A stretch of 64,000 nucleotides of DNA from Bacteroidaceae bacterium (GCA_017547385.1 JAFYPU010000010.1:186001-250000), one strand, 5' to 3'; shown: positions 26,845 through 36,488, counted from the first letter of the stretch. Translations and numbers: made by a program. The notes: generated by a model not told the origin, from the sequence alone.

Positions 26845-28137
26845 ATGAAAGAGAAACTCGTTGAGAAAAAATATCTCGTAACCTTCATTCTCATCACCTC
26901 GCTCTTTGCGCTCTGGGGCTTTGCCAACGACATCACCAACCCCATGGTGGCAGCCTTTCAGACGGTGATGGAACTCTCTGCATTCGAAGCCTCCATGGTG
27001 CAATTCGCCTTTTATGGCGGCTATGCCACTATGGCCATCCCCGCCGCCCTCTTCATTCGCAAGTATAGCTACAAGAGCGGCATTCTGCTCGGTCTCGGCC
27101 TTTATGCCACCGGTGCTTTCCTTTTCATCCCTGCCGCCGAAGTGCAGAGCTTCACTTTCTTCTGCCTTTCGCTCTACATCCTGACTTTCGGACTGGCATT
27201 CTTGGAGACCACAGCCAATCCTTTCATCCTTTCGCTCGGAGCCAAGGAAACCTCGACGCGCCGTCTCAATCTTGCACAAGCCTTCAATCCCATGGGGTCG
27301 CTCTCGGGCATGGCCGTAGCCTCACTCATCGTGCTTCCGGCACTCTGGTCTGACCGCCGCAATGCCGCCGGCGAAACCATCTTCCACACTTTGAGCGAAG
27401 CCGAAAAGGCCGGCATCCGTCTGCACGACCTTGCCGTCATTCGCAACCCCTATGTGGCCATCGGCTTGGTGGTGCTGGTGATGTTCATCATCATTGCATT
27501 GAAAAAGATGCCCGCCACCGCAAGTGCGGCCAAGCATGCCAAGAGCAGCGAAACGCTCTACCGGTTATGGCACAACAAGATTTATCGTGAGGGAGTGCTG
27601 ACGCAGATTTTCTATGTGGCAGCCCAAATCATGGTGTGGACTTTCATCATTCAATATGCCGACAATCTGGGCATCGACAAAGCCACGGCACAAAACTATA
27701 ACATCTTTGCCATGTCAATGTTTCTGTGCAGCCGCTTCATCAGCACCTTCCTGATGAAATACGTCAATAGCCGCATGCTACTCGCCATATTCGGAGTGGG
27801 TGCCATGCTTTGCACCGCAGGTGCCATCTGCATCGTGGGCATGCCCGGTCTTTACTGCCTTGTGGGCATCTCGGCTTTCATGTCTCTGATGTTCCCCACC
27901 ATTTACGGCATTGCCTTGGAAAATGTTGAAGAAAGCGACACCACTTTGGGAGCAGCATTTCTGGTAATGGCCATCGTGGGTGGAGCACTCATGCCCCCTC
28001 TGCAGGGACTCATCATCGACCAAGACACCATTGCCAACCACCCGGCCGTGAACGTATCGTTTGTATTACCGCTTGTCTGCTTCCTTTTCATCACCCTCTA
28101 CGGTCTCCGCAGTTATCGCGCCGGCAAGCTTTCATAA
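26845..28137 (+). CDS. fucP: L-fucose:H+ symporter
   Basis: A 430-residue, 12-helix major facilitator protein close in length to E. coli FucP (438). The N-terminal FALWGFANDITNPMV carries the FucP Asp that is protonated during transport (D46 region in E. coli), and NPMGSLSGM and LETTANPFILSLGAKETSTRRLNLAQAFNPMG (given in outline) are family-typical. It brings L-fucose across the inner membrane. It is the last gene of the operon, followed by a terminator and a family A repeat. Confidence 0.93.
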   Translation: MKEKLVEKKYLVTFILITSLFALWGFANDITNPMVAAFQTVMELSAFEASMVQFAFYGGYATMAIPAALFIRKYSYKSGILLGLGLYATGAFLFIPAAEVQSFTFFCLSLYILTFGLAFLETTANPFILSLGAKETSTRRLNLAQAFNPMGSLSGMAVASLIVLPALWSDRRNAAGETIFHTLSEAEKAGIRLHDLAVIRNPYVAIGLVVLVMFIIIALKKMPATASAAKHAKSSETLYRLWHNKIYREGVLTQIFYVAAQIMVWTFIIQYADNLGIDKATAQNYNIFAMSMFLCSRFISTFLMKYVNSRMLLAIFGVGAMLCTAGAICIVGMPGLYCLVGISAFMSLMFPTIYGIALENVEESDTTLGAAFLVMAIVGGALMPPLQGLIIDQDTIANHPAVNVSFVLPLVCFLFITLYGLRSYRAGKLS

Positions 28138-28163
28138 ACGCACACACTTTCTCTCAAAATCAT

Positions 28164-28198
28164 AGCGCAGACAGGCTTTTTCTGTCTGCGCTTTCTTA
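28164..28198 (+). terminator. Terminator of the fucose operon
   Basis: AGCGCAGACAG (28164-28174) and CTGTCTGCGCT (28182-28192), a perfect 11-bp stem followed by TTCTTATTT. Confidence 0.8.
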
Positions 28199-28202
28199 TT
28201 TA

Positions 28203-28265
28203 GTGGCAGGCCTTGCCACTAAAGTGGCGAGCACTGCCACAAAAGTGGCAAGGCCTGCCACTTTT
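28203..28265. repeat. 63-bp intergenic repeat, family A (3 x 21 bp), second copy
   Basis: Matches 4358-4420 at 61 of 63 positions, same orientation. It lies directly after the fucose-operon terminator. Confidence 0.9.
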
Positions 28266-28338
28266 TCCGCATCGCACCCTCTTAATCATCCATCACGTTC
28301 TAAAAGGCTCATGCCGCGCTTGCAGTTTTCACCAAAGC

Positions 28339-28408
28339 AGGCTGCGGCTCGGGAAAACAAAAAGAAAACTTCTTTTTCCTTTTGTTCTCCTCTCGCCTTG
28401 CACATTTG
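28339..28408 (+). repeat. Promoter-carrying repeat (copy 2), degenerate promoter
   Basis: Starts AGGCTGCGGCTCGGG and runs to CTCGCCTTGCACATTTGG. It has an AACAAAAAGAAAA / TTTTTCCTTTTGTT hairpin. The -7 position is broken (CACATTTG instead of TAnnTTTG), so this copy is probably inactive. Confidence 0.75.
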
Positions 28409-28423
28409 GCTGACGCCCAAAGT

Positions 28424-28496
28424 AGGCTGCGGCTCGGGAAAACAAAAAGAAAACTTCCTTTTCCTTTTGTTCTCCTCTCGCCTTGCACTACTTTTG
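28424..28496 (+). repeat. Promoter-carrying repeat (copy 3), promoter of trkH
   Basis: A tandem copy of 28339-28408, with TTTG at 28466-28469 and TACTTTTG at 28489-28496 (23 bases start to start). It lies 40 bases upstream of the trkH ATG and is the likely trkH promoter. The 398-base gap between fucP and trkH is otherwise the terminator, the family A repeat and copy 2. Confidence 0.8.
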
Positions 28497-28535
28497 TCCC
28501 CCGAAAGGTCCACAAGGACAAAAATAGCACTTCAG

Positions 28536-29990
28536 ATGATTAACTTCAAGATGGTGTGCAAAGCCCTCGGGTCTTTGCTTTTCATAGAAGCCTTGCTGCT
28601 GATTCTTTGCTTGGGCATGGGCTTCCTTTATGGCGAAACAGATTATGCCACCTTCGGTCTGCCCACGGTCGTAGCCCTAGTGTTGGGAATTCTGCTCAAG
28701 CTCAAAGGGCGCGGAGCGGACAACCGCATGGGGCGGCGCGATGGTTTTCTCATTGTGTCGGCAGCATGGATCGTGTTCAGCCTTGTGGGCATGCTGCCTT
28801 TCTTGGTTGGAGGCCACACACCGCGTGTGGCAGTGGCTATGTTTGAGACCATGAGCGGTTTTACCACCACCGGCGCCACTGCATTTGATGATGTAGATGC
28901 TTTGCCCCACTCCATTCTTTTCTGGCGCAGCCTGACACACTGGATGGGCGGTTTGGGCATTGTGTTCTTCACCATAGCCCTGCTTCCCAACATGGGGCAA
29001 GGCGACTTGCGCCTTTTCTCCGCCGAGAGCACGGGACTGAAAATCGGAAAACTCCATCCGCGCATCAGTACCACGGCCCGCTGGCTTTGGGGGTTGTATC
29101 TGCTGCTCACGGCTGCGTGTCTGGGAGCTTACCACTTGGCCGGAATGGATTTGTTTGACGCTGCCAATCACGCGCTCTCCACAATAGCCACCGGAGGCTT
29201 CTCCACCCACACCGCCAGCATCGGCTACTATGAGTCGAAGACCATCGAATATGTTTCCATCGGCTTCATGTTCATCTCGTCCATCAATTTCACACTGCTC
29301 TATCTCCTGCTGATAAAACGCAAGTGGCGCAGTGTGTGGGCCGACAGCGAGCTGCGCTGCTTTCTCCTCATCTTGGGAAGCGTTTCGCTCATCATGGCCG
29401 TTACGCTCTGCTTCGACGGGCTTTCCGTGGAAGAGTCTGTGCGCACAGCCCTGTTCAATGTAGTTTCGCTGCAAAGCACCACAGGTTTCACGGCCACCGA
29501 TTTCATGATGTGGCATCCGGCACTGTGGATGCTGCTCTCCATCGTTTCGGTCATCGGAGCCTGTGCCGGCAGCACCAGCGGCGGACTGAAATGTGTGCGT
29601 GTGCTCACCGCCATGAAGCTCGTGGTTAATGAGTTTCGTCAGAAGTTGCATCCGCATGCCGTGCTGCCCGTCCGCATCGGTGGCAACACATTGGCTGCAG
29701 GTGTGGCTCGCACGGTATTTGTCTTCTTTGCCGTCTACTTTCTGCTGATATTCGTTTCGGCCATTCTCATGAGCTGCATGGGACTTCCGTTGCTCGATGC
29801 GCTCGGCCTGGGCATCTCCGCATTCAGCAACGTAGGGCCGAGCATCGGTTACGCTGTGGGGCCTCTTGATTCGTGGGGCATTCTGCCCGATGCCGCGCTC
29901 TATCTCAATGCCTTTCTGATGCTGGCCGGACGTTTGGAGATATTCTCCCTGCTCCTGCTGTTCGTACCGGCATTTTGGCGCAACAATTAA
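28536..29990 (+). CDS. trkH: Trk-type potassium uptake protein TrkH
   Basis: A 484-residue membrane protein with four pore-loop/membrane units. Selectivity-filter-like segments are visible: MSGFTTTGATAF, ALSTIATGGFSTH, LQSTTGFTATDF and ISAFSNVGPSIGY, the order found in TrkH/KtrB. The start at 28536 is used because upstream in-frame codons run through repeats and the promoter. It imports K+ and normally needs a TrkA partner, which is encoded 8.5 kb away at 38467. It is followed by a lipoprotein gene. Confidence 0.94.
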   Translation: MINFKMVCKALGSLLFIEALLLILCLGMGFLYGETDYATFGLPTVVALVLGILLKLKGRGADNRMGRRDGFLIVSAAWIVFSLVGMLPFLVGGHTPRVAVAMFETMSGFTTTGATAFDDVDALPHSILFWRSLTHWMGGLGIVFFTIALLPNMGQGDLRLFSAESTGLKIGKLHPRISTTARWLWGLYLLLTAACLGAYHLAGMDLFDAANHALSTIATGGFSTHTASIGYYESKTIEYVSIGFMFISSINFTLLYLLLIKRKWRSVWADSELRCFLLILGSVSLIMAVTLCFDGLSVEESVRTALFNVVSLQSTTGFTATDFMMWHPALWMLLSIVSVIGACAGSTSGGLKCVRVLTAMKLVVNEFRQKLHPHAVLPVRIGGNTLAAGVARTVFVFFAVYFLLIFVSAILMSCMGLPLLDALGLGISAFSNVGPSIGYAVGPLDSWGILPDAALYLNAFLMLAGRLEIFSLLLLFVPAFWRNN

Positions 29991-30049
29991 GCAAGAAACA
30001 ACCCGCTTTTCTGAAACAACAAATCAAACAATAAACAAAACAACGTAGT

Positions 30050-30670
30050 ATGAAACAATTCGCAAGTATCCTTTTGACATTGCTGCTCGCCTCTTCCCTT
30101 GTGGCTTGCGGCGACAAGAAAACAAACAAAGAGGGCGAAGGTGCCAACGACACCATTGGCGCAGTAGTCCGTCAGATGAGAGACACCGTTGCCCTGCCTT
30201 CAGACGGCGTGGGATACATGGTTTATCAAGACAAAGACCAGAAGAAAACCAACTTCGACGGAGCACGGAGCAGCCAAATGGCCTATGTGCTTCCGGGAAA
30301 GCAACTCATGGTTTTCTTCAACACAATGATGGTTACGAAGAAAGGCGTGCTCTATGAGATTGAAGTGTATTCATGGCTTCCCGAAGAGAAGGGCGTTCCC
30401 GTGCACTGCGCTGCCATGAAGATTGGTCGCATGAAGGGCACCGTAACATCCGACTTCGCTTTTTCGGACGCACCACAGGGAAGCAAATTCACACAATACG
30501 TTCTGGTGAAACAGGGCAAGGGAACTTCCACCGGCCTTGTGAGCAAAACGAAGGTGAACAACAAATTCCTGCACTTTGTTGAGAGTCCCGAGGTGCGCCT
30601 CATCGTTGAAGACATCCTGCGTCAGCCCAATTACGGAGAGCTTCGCGCTTACATCGACGGCTTTTGGTGA
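30050..30670 (+). CDS. Putative lipoprotein of unknown function
   Basis: A 206-residue protein with a lipoprotein signal peptide (LLLASSLVACGDKK, cysteine at residue 20). The mature part is a compact alpha/beta protein with no recognised catalytic motif; stretches such as LPGKQLMVFFNTMMVTKKG (in part) and VRLIVEDILRQPNYGELRAYIDGF (in part) are soluble-domain-like. It may be co-transcribed with the small ORF at 30689, which begins 18 bases after its stop. No function is assigned. Confidence 0.7.
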   Translation: MKQFASILLTLLLASSLVACGDKKTNKEGEGANDTIGAVVRQMRDTVALPSDGVGYMVYQDKDQKKTNFDGARSSQMAYVLPGKQLMVFFNTMMVTKKGVLYEIEVYSWLPEEKGVPVHCAAMKIGRMKGTVTSDFAFSDAPQGSKFTQYVLVKQGKGTSTGLVSKTKVNNKFLHFVESPEVRLIVEDILRQPNYGELRAYIDGFW

Positions 30671-30688
30671 TAACAAGAAAGCACTGAC

Positions 30689-30862
30689 ATGCATCAGCAA
30701 CACGAAGAGAAAAACCACGCCTCCCACAAAGAGAAGCCCAAAACGCTTTCCGCATTTTGGGCCATTGTGCTCACGCTTCTCTTTGGCGGAGCCTTGATTT
30801 ACGGATTGGGGTGGAGCATTTACACACGCCTCATCGAACCCATCATGAGGGCCTTTCAGTGA
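30689..30862 (+). CDS. Small membrane protein, 57 residues
   Basis: ATG at 30689, TGA at 30860-30862. A charged, His/Lys-rich N-terminus (MHQQHEEKNHASHKEK) is followed by one hydrophobic helix (FWAIVLTLLFGGALIYGLGW, residues about 24-43) and a short tail. It lies 18 bases after the lipoprotein gene and ends before a terminator, so it is probably translated from the same message. No family is recognised. Confidence 0.6.
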   Translation: MHQQHEEKNHASHKEKPKTLSAFWAIVLTLLFGGALIYGLGWSIYTRLIEPIMRAFQ

Positions 30863-30904
30863 ACAAAAACCTGCACTGAACTCCTCCTCTTCCCACACAA
30901 ACAA

Positions 30905-30950
30905 AAGAAAGTCCCGATGGTCCTCTCGCGAGAGCCATCGGGACTTTCTT
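30905..30950. terminator. Bidirectional terminator between small ORF and clpB
   Basis: A perfect 16-bp stem AAGAAAGTCCCGATGG / CCATCGGGACTTTCTT at 30905-30920 and 30935-30950, between convergent genes. Confidence 0.85.
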
Positions 30951-30981
30951 ATCATATATTATTGCGTTGCGCCCGGTGCTT

Positions 30982-33597
30982 TCAGGCTTCAGCTCCGGCA
31001 TTGCCAAAATGCAGTGTGCCGTCTTCGACACTCACCACAATGGGGCACGAGCGCTGCAAAGTGCCGGCCAGCAAAGCGCGGCTCAACGGGTCGAGCAACA
31101 ACTGCTGCATGGCGCGTTTCACCGGTCGTGCTCCCATTTCGGGGTCGTATCCGGCATCGGCAATCAGGCCGACGGCTTCGGGCATCACGCGCAGTTCCAT
31201 GTCCTGCTGTGCCAAGCGACGTGCCACAGCCCCGATTTGCAAACCGACAATGGCTGCCGTCTCTTTGCGAGTGAGGGGATGAAACATGATGATGTCATCG
31301 ATACGATTCAGAAACTCGGGTCTGACGGTTTGGCGCAGCATCTCCATGACGTGGTGTTCGATTTCGGCATACAGCGTCGGCGTTGCGACATTTGTTTCAG
31401 CACCGGCCTCATCCAAGCGGCGACGAATGTAATCACTACCCAGGTTGGAAGTCATGATAACAAGCGTGTTCTTGAAATTCACCACACGTCCCTTGTTGTC
31501 GGTAAGTCTTCCGTCGTCGAGCACCTGCAACAGGATGTTCCATACATCAGGGTGCGCTTTCTCGATTTCGTCGAACAGCACCACGCTATAAGGTTTGCGC
31601 CGCACGGCCTCGGTGAGCTGTCCGCCCTCATCATATCCCACATATCCCGGAGGTGCTCCCACCAACCGCGACACACTGTGCTTTTCCTGATACTCACTCA
31701 TGTCGATACGTGTCAGCATGTTTTCATCATCGAAAAGGCACTCGGCCAAAGCCTTGGCCAATTCCGTTTTACCTACACCTGTTGTACCGAGGAAGATAAA
31801 CGACCCGATGGGACGTGCCGGGTCTCCCAAACCGGCACGACTGCGGCGCACGGCATCGCTCACGGCTTTCACGGCCTCGTTCTGCCCGATGACACGGCGA
31901 TGAAGTTCGTCTTCAAGATTGAGAAGCTTTTCGCGCTCTCCCTGCAACATTTTTCCGGTGGGAATACCCGTCCAGCGACTCACGATGTCGGCAATGTCGT
32001 CGGCCGTAACCTCTTCGCGCACCATGGCACCGGCACCCTGATGTTGCCGCAGTTCCTCTTCAGCCTTGGCAATGCTATCGGCCAATTCGCGTAAGCGACC
32101 GTAACGGATTTCCGCCACGCGGCCATAATTGCCCTCGCGCTCGGCTCGTTCGGCCTCAAAGGAGAGATGCTCCATCTCCTCCTTGTGCTGCTGGATGCGA
32201 GCCAGCACACCGCGTTCACCCTCCCACTTGGCACGCAGGGAGTGCTCTTTCTCTTTCAGTTCGGAGATTTCACGGTTCAGGCCTTCCAACTTTTCCGTAT
32301 CGCCCTCGCGCTTGATGGCCTCGCGCTCAATCTCAAGCTGTCGCAAACGGCGAGCCGTTTCGTCCAATTCCTCCGGCTGCGAGTCGCGTTCCATACGCAG
32401 TTTTGCGGCAGCCTCGTCCATCAAGTCGATGGCCTTGTCGGGCAAAAAGCGGTCGCTGATGTAGCGGTGCGAAAGTCGCACGGCAGCAATGATGGCATCG
32501 TCTTGAATACGCACTCGATGGTGGTTTTCGTAACGCTCCTTCAGACCGCGCAAAATGGAGATGGCATCCTCGGGCTGCGGCTCGTCCACCAGCACCGTTT
32601 GGAAGCGGCGTTCGAGAGCCTTGTCCTTTTCAAAGTATTTTTGATACTCTTCCAGCGTCGTGGCTCCGATGCTGCGAAGTTCGCCGCGTGCCAGTGCCGG
32701 TTTCAGAATGTTGGCAGCGTCCATCGCGCCCTCACCCTTGCCTGCTCCCACCAAGGTGTGGATTTCGTCAATAAAGAGAATGATGTTGCCCTCGGCCTGC
32801 ACCACTTCTGCCACGATGCTCTTGAGACGCTCCTCAAATTCTCCTTTGTATTTCGCACCGGCCACGAGTGCTCCCATGTCGAGCGAATACACCTGCTTGT
32901 TGCGCAAATTATCGGGCACGTCGCCGCGCACAATGCGTCCGGCAAGTCCCTCGACGATGGCCGTTTTTCCCGTTCCCGGTTCACCGATGAGAATGGGGTT
33001 GTTCTTGGTGCGGCGACTCAGGATTTGCAGCACGCGACGTATCTCCTCGTCGCGGCCAATCACCGGGTCGAGTTTACCTTCACGCGCCTCGTCCACCAAG
33101 TTGCGTGCATACTTGCTCAGGGCCTGATAAGTCTCTTCGCTCGAAGCCGAATCCGCCTTTCGTCCGCCGCGCAATGCTGCGACAGCCTGTTGCAGTGTTT
33201 CGGCATCTACTCCTTGTTCTTTCAACAAAACCGAAGCCTCGCTTTTCACGTTCAGCAAAGCCATGAGCAGCGGTTCGAGCCCCACAAAGGTGTCGCCCAT
33301 CTGCTTGGCCACCGTCTGCGACTGCTGCAACACTTCGTTGGCCTCGCGTTCCAAATAAGGTTCGCCCCCACCCTGCACGCGCGGCAGGGCTTGCAAGCGT
33401 TTTTGCAACACTTGCTGCAATTGTTGCAGGTTCGCACCGATTTTTCCAAAAAGGAATTGGGTTACATTTTCACCCACAGCCAACACACCTCCCAACAAGT
33501 GGAGTGTTCCCACGGCTTGTTGTCCGCCGTCAGTAGCCAGATTAACAGCCTTCTGCACGGCCTCTCTCGATTTGATGGTAAAGTTTTCGAAATTCAT
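30982..33597 (-). CDS. clpB: ATP-dependent chaperone ClpB
   Basis: An 871-residue class I Hsp100 with the standard order: Clp_N repeats (residues about 1-145), NBD1 with Walker A GEPGTGKT and DEIHTL, a coiled-coil middle domain (about 400-520; E/R-rich), NBD2 with GTTGVGKT and [10 protein letters not shown], and a C-terminal substrate domain. It disaggregates heat-damaged protein with DnaK, so heat or stress induction is expected. A strong Shine-Dalgarno-like AAAGGAG lies 7-13 bases upstream of the ATG on the minus strand, uncommon for Bacteroidetes. Large open frames on the opposite strand are shadows. Confidence 0.97.
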   Translation of the reverse strand: MNFENFTIKSREAVQKAVNLATDGGQQAVGTLHLLGGVLAVGENVTQFLFGKIGANLQQLQQVLQKRLQALPRVQGGGEPYLEREANEVLQQSQTVAKQMGDTFVGLEPLLMALLNVKSEASVLLKEQGVDAETLQQAVAALRGGRKADSASSEETYQALSKYARNLVDEAREGKLDPVIGRDEEIRRVLQILSRRTKNNPILIGEPGTGKTAIVEGLAGRIVRGDVPDNLRNKQVYSLDMGALVAGAKYKGEFEERLKSIVAEVVQAEGNIILFIDEIHTLVGAGKGEGAMDAANILKPALARGELRSIGATTLEEYQKYFEKDKALERRFQTVLVDEPQPEDAISILRGLKERYENHHRVRIQDDAIIAAVRLSHRYISDRFLPDKAIDLMDEAAAKLRMERDSQPEELDETARRLRQLEIEREAIKREGDTEKLEGLNREISELKEKEHSLRAKWEGERGVLARIQQHKEEMEHLSFEAERAEREGNYGRVAEIRYGRLRELADSIAKAEEELRQHQGAGAMVREEVTADDIADIVSRWTGIPTGKMLQGEREKLLNLEDELHRRVIGQNEAVKAVSDAVRRSRAGLGDPARPIGSFIFLGTTGVGKTELAKALAECLFDDENMLTRIDMSEYQEKHSVSRLVGAPPGYVGYDEGGQLTEAVRRKPYSVVLFDEIEKAHPDVWNILLQVLDDGRLTDNKGRVVNFKNTLVIMTSNLGSDYIRRRLDEAGAETNVATPTLYAEIEHHVMEMLRQTVRPEFLNRIDDIIMFHPLTRKETAAIVGLQIGAVARRLAQQDMELRVMPEAVGLIADAGYDPEMGARPVKRAMQQLLLDPLSRALLAGTLQRSCPIVVSVEDGTLHFGNAGAEA

Positions 33598-33843
33598 ATC
33601 TGTCTCCTTTCTTTTATGTTTTCTGTTTTTGTGTTTTCCGGCTCATTTTGGCACTCCGCCCAACCTTTCGGTTGCATGGCCATGCTGATGGCGGAGCGTC
33701 GGGCCGGCAATGCAGACGTTTACAAAATCCTTGCCAAAAGCCATTCACCCTTTTCCGGCACTGCCAAAGTGCGACAAAATGTCAGTTCTTGTACCTGCGA
33801 AAAGCTTTGAAAGCACAACAGAAAATCCGCAATGCTTTCCCCG

Positions 33844-33906
33844 AAAATCTGCAGTGCTTGTAGAATTTTCCGCAGTGCTTGCAGAAATTTCTACAAGCAC
33901 TGCAGA
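33844..33906. repeat. 63-bp intergenic repeat, family B (3 x 21 bp)
   Basis: Units AAAATCTGCAGTGCTTGTAGA (one unit), ATTTTCCGCAGTGC..., AATTTCTACAAGCACTGC...; outer units are inverted 20-bp copies. A partial unit (AAAATCCGCAATGC) lies just before it. It is in the 533-base divergent gap between clpB and the outer-membrane protein gene; the rest of the gap shows only the promoter at 34019. Confidence 0.88.
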
Positions 33907-34018
33907 TTTCACCTCCAAGCACAGCCCGAAAATGCCCCTGCATCTGCCATTTTTTCGCAAACAACAAGCACAATTCCAAAAAATGCTTGAAAGCCCATAG
34001 GTTTATGAAAGTTTTTTC

Positions 34019-34026
34019 TACTTTTG
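34019..34026 (+). promoter_or_regulatory. -7 element for the 34131 gene
   Basis: TACTTTTG, matching TAnnTTTG, about 105 bases upstream of the ATG at 34131. Confidence 0.55.
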
Positions 34027-34130
34027 CCTACGCAAGGCAGACTAAGGTTTTATATAAAAACAGAGTGCCTATCTCTCATTGAACCGACCTCTGCCACATA
34101 CCCATCAACCAAACAAAACATTTACCTATT

Positions 34131-34607
34131 ATGAAGAAATGTCTCACCCTGCTGTTGCTCTTCGTGGCAACCCTCAGCGCAAACGCACAATTCGAACAAG
34201 GAACAAAATTCGTGGGAGCCTCGCTTTCGGGCCTCAATCTCTCATATAGCGGCAACGAGAAATTCCGTTTCGGACTTGATGCCGAGGCCGGTTACTTCGT
34301 GGCCGACTGCGTGATGCTCAAAGCCTATGTGGGCTACGAGCACACCAAAGCCATTGACGATGTGCGCGTAGGTGCGCAAGCACGCTACTACTTCCGCCAG
34401 AACGGCATCTATCTGGGTGCCGGTGCGGAATACAATCACTTCACCCCGAAGAACAATGACATAATGATACCCGTGGAAGTGGGCTATGCCTTCTATCTCA
34501 ATCATTACCTCACCATCGAACCTGCCGTCTACTATAAGATGTCGCTTCACGACTTCGGCGGAAACAGCACCGTGGGTGCCCGCATCGGCATAGGCTACTA
34601 CTTCTAA
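34131..34607 (+). CDS. Small outer membrane beta-barrel protein
   Basis: A 158-residue protein with a clear signal peptide (residues 1-19, ending LSANAQ). The mature part alternates hydrophobic/aromatic residues in eight or so strands (for example RFGLDAEAGYFVADC, KAYVGYEHTKA, QARYYFRQNGIYLGAGAEYN, in part) and ends with GARIGIGYYF, the C-terminal aromatic of an outer-membrane barrel. It resembles the OmpA-N/OmpW-like porin-family small barrels of Bacteroidetes. It has its own promoter; the role is unknown. Confidence 0.8.
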   Translation: MKKCLTLLLLFVATLSANAQFEQGTKFVGASLSGLNLSYSGNEKFRFGLDAEAGYFVADCVMLKAYVGYEHTKAIDDVRVGAQARYYFRQNGIYLGAGAEYNHFTPKNNDIMIPVEVGYAFYLNHYLTIEPAVYYKMSLHDFGGNSTVGARIGIGYYF

Positions 34608-34620
34608 TCAAAACCCTATA

Positions 34621-34670
34621 CCGAACGAGATGCAAAGCCCTTGCAAAGAGGACTGACGCATCTCGTTCGG
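34621..34670 (+). terminator. Probable hairpin terminator
   Basis: CCGAACGAGATGC (34621-34633) and its exact complement at 34658-34670; no clean T-run follows, so this may be an mRNA end-stabilising hairpin or operate without a T tract. Confidence 0.5.
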
Positions 34671-34699
34671 CGTATCCGTAACCTCTGAAGAAAAGTAAT

Positions 34700-35752
34700 A
34701 TGACTCCCATATCTCAACTCGGCGAATTCGGCCTCATCGAACGCCTCACCCAAGACCTGAAACCCATGCAGCCCTCCACCCTCACAGGAGTGGGCGACGA
34801 TTGTGCCGTCATTGCCGGCACCGAAGGCGAACAGACGCTCGTAACCACCGACCTGCTGATGGAAGGCATCCATTTTGACTTGGTTTACACACCACTCAAG
34901 CACTTGGGCTACAAGGCTGTGATGGTGAACCTCTCAGACATTTATGCCATGAATGCCACACCGCGACAAATCACGGTGAGCGTGGCTGTGGGCAAGCGTT
35001 TCACGGTGGAGCACATGGACGAGTTGTATGCCGGTATACGAATGGCTTGCGAGCAGCACGAGGTCGATTTGGTGGGCGGCGACACCACCACTTCGCTCAC
35101 CGGACTGGCCATCAGCATCACCGCCATCGGAACTGCCGCCCCCGACCAAATTGTGCGCCGCAGCGGAGCCAAGGATACCGACTTGCTGTGCGTGAGCGGC
35201 AACTTGGGAGCAGCCTACATGGGGTTGCAACTGCTGGAGCGCGAAAAGATGGTATTCAATTCGAGACCGGCCAAGGAAGTGGAGGCCGCCCAACCCGACT
35301 TCTCCGGACGCGAATACCTGCTGGAACGCATCCTCAAACCCGAAGCACGACGCGACATCGTGAAGTCGCTCAACGAGGCCGGCATTCGCCCCACTGCCAT
35401 GATTGATATCAGCGACGGACTCTCATCCGAAGCACTGCACATCTGCAAAGCCTCCGGCGTGGGTTGTCGCATCTATGAAGAGCACATACCGCTTGACTAC
35501 CAAACGGCAAGTACCGCCGAAGAGTTCAACATGAACGTAACCACCTGCGCACTGAATGGCGGCGAGGACTATGAATTGCTGTTCACCGTTCCCCTGACCG
35601 AATATGAGCGTGTGAAAGAGCTGGCCGACATCCGCATTATCGGCCACATCACGCGTGCCGAGCTCGGCGCATGCCTCATCACACGCGACGGGCAGGAATT
35701 CCCGCTCAAAGCACAAGGTTGGAATCCGCTCACTGCAGAGAAAGAGGCCTAA
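34700..35752 (+). CDS. thiL: Thiamine-monophosphate kinase
   Basis: A 350-residue AIR-synthase-fold protein. ThiL signatures: GVGDDCAVI near residue 31, the TTDLLMEGIHFDL metal-binding segment, MVNLSDIYAMNA, VGGDTTTS, and C-terminal DISDGLSSE plus GGEDYELLFTV. It phosphorylates thiamine monophosphate to thiamine diphosphate. It is the first gene of the thiL-udk-dxs-trkA-AKR run; thiamine diphosphate is also the cofactor of the Dxs enzyme encoded two genes later, a possible functional link. Confidence 0.95.
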   Translation: MTPISQLGEFGLIERLTQDLKPMQPSTLTGVGDDCAVIAGTEGEQTLVTTDLLMEGIHFDLVYTPLKHLGYKAVMVNLSDIYAMNATPRQITVSVAVGKRFTVEHMDELYAGIRMACEQHEVDLVGGDTTTSLTGLAISITAIGTAAPDQIVRRSGAKDTDLLCVSGNLGAAYMGLQLLEREKMVFNSRPAKEVEAAQPDFSGREYLLERILKPEARRDIVKSLNEAGIRPTAMIDISDGLSSEALHICKASGVGCRIYEEHIPLDYQTASTAEEFNMNVTTCALNGGEDYELLFTVPLTEYERVKELADIRIIGHITRAELGACLITRDGQEFPLKAQGWNPLTAEKEA

Positions 35753-35797
35753 GCACATCACATTTCATCACATACAGACACTCAAATCCACACCACC

Positions 35798-36442
35798 ATG
35801 TTAATCATCGGCATCGCCGGCGGAACCGGCTCGGGAAAGACCACCGTTGTGCGCAAAATCGTGGAAAGTTTGCCGCAAGGCTCTGTGGCTGTCATTCCAC
35901 AGGACTCTTATTACAATGACCAGAGCGAACTGCCGTTGGAAGTGCGCAAACAAACCAACTTCGACCATCCCGACGCTTTCGAATGGCCGCTGTTGGCTCA
36001 CCAAATGGAGGAACTGAAAGCCGGCCGCGCCATCGAACAGCCTACCTACTCCTACATCACGTGCACAAGGCTTCCCGAAACGGTGCACGTTGAGCCGCAA
36101 GAAGTGATTATCGTTGAGGGAATCATGACACTCTACGATAAAAAACTGCGCGACCAGATGGACCTTAAAATCTTTGTGGATGCCGAACCCGACGAACGCC
36201 TGCTGCGTGTCATCACGCGCGACATGGCAGAACGAGGACACCCGCTGGAAATGCTTATCTCCAAGTACCGCAATGTGCTCAAGCCCATGCACGATGAGTT
36301 CATCGAGCCTACAAAACAGTATGCCGACATCATCATTCCCAACGGTGGGAACAACGATCGCGCCATCGAAATGATGCGCCGCTACATTTTGGCCGCGCTT
36401 GAGGAACAGCAGTTCAGGAAGACATTGCAACACGAAAAATAA
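35798..36442 (+). CDS. udk: Uridine kinase
   Basis: A 214-residue P-loop kinase with Walker A GIAGGTGSGKTT at residues 4-15, the substrate-binding QDSYYND and NFDHPDAF segments, and a lid-like RVITRDMAERG. It phosphorylates uridine and cytidine for pyrimidine salvage. It lies 45 bases after thiL and 46 before dxs. Confidence 0.95.
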   Translation: MLIIGIAGGTGSGKTTVVRKIVESLPQGSVAVIPQDSYYNDQSELPLEVRKQTNFDHPDAFEWPLLAHQMEELKAGRAIEQPTYSYITCTRLPETVHVEPQEVIIVEGIMTLYDKKLRDQMDLKIFVDAEPDERLLRVITRDMAERGHPLEMLISKYRNVLKPMHDEFIEPTKQYADIIIPNGGNNDRAIEMMRRYILAALEEQQFRKTLQHEK

Positions 36443-36488
36443 TCACACCACCCAGAAAAAAATTCTTCTGTAGCCGCCTACCAGACAA

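Noticed and set aside
32167-33810. 547-codon plus-strand open frame across clpB
   Set aside because: It runs antisense to the entire N-terminal half of clpB, follows its codon constraints, has no recognisable family and no promoter; a shadow of a GC-biased gene.
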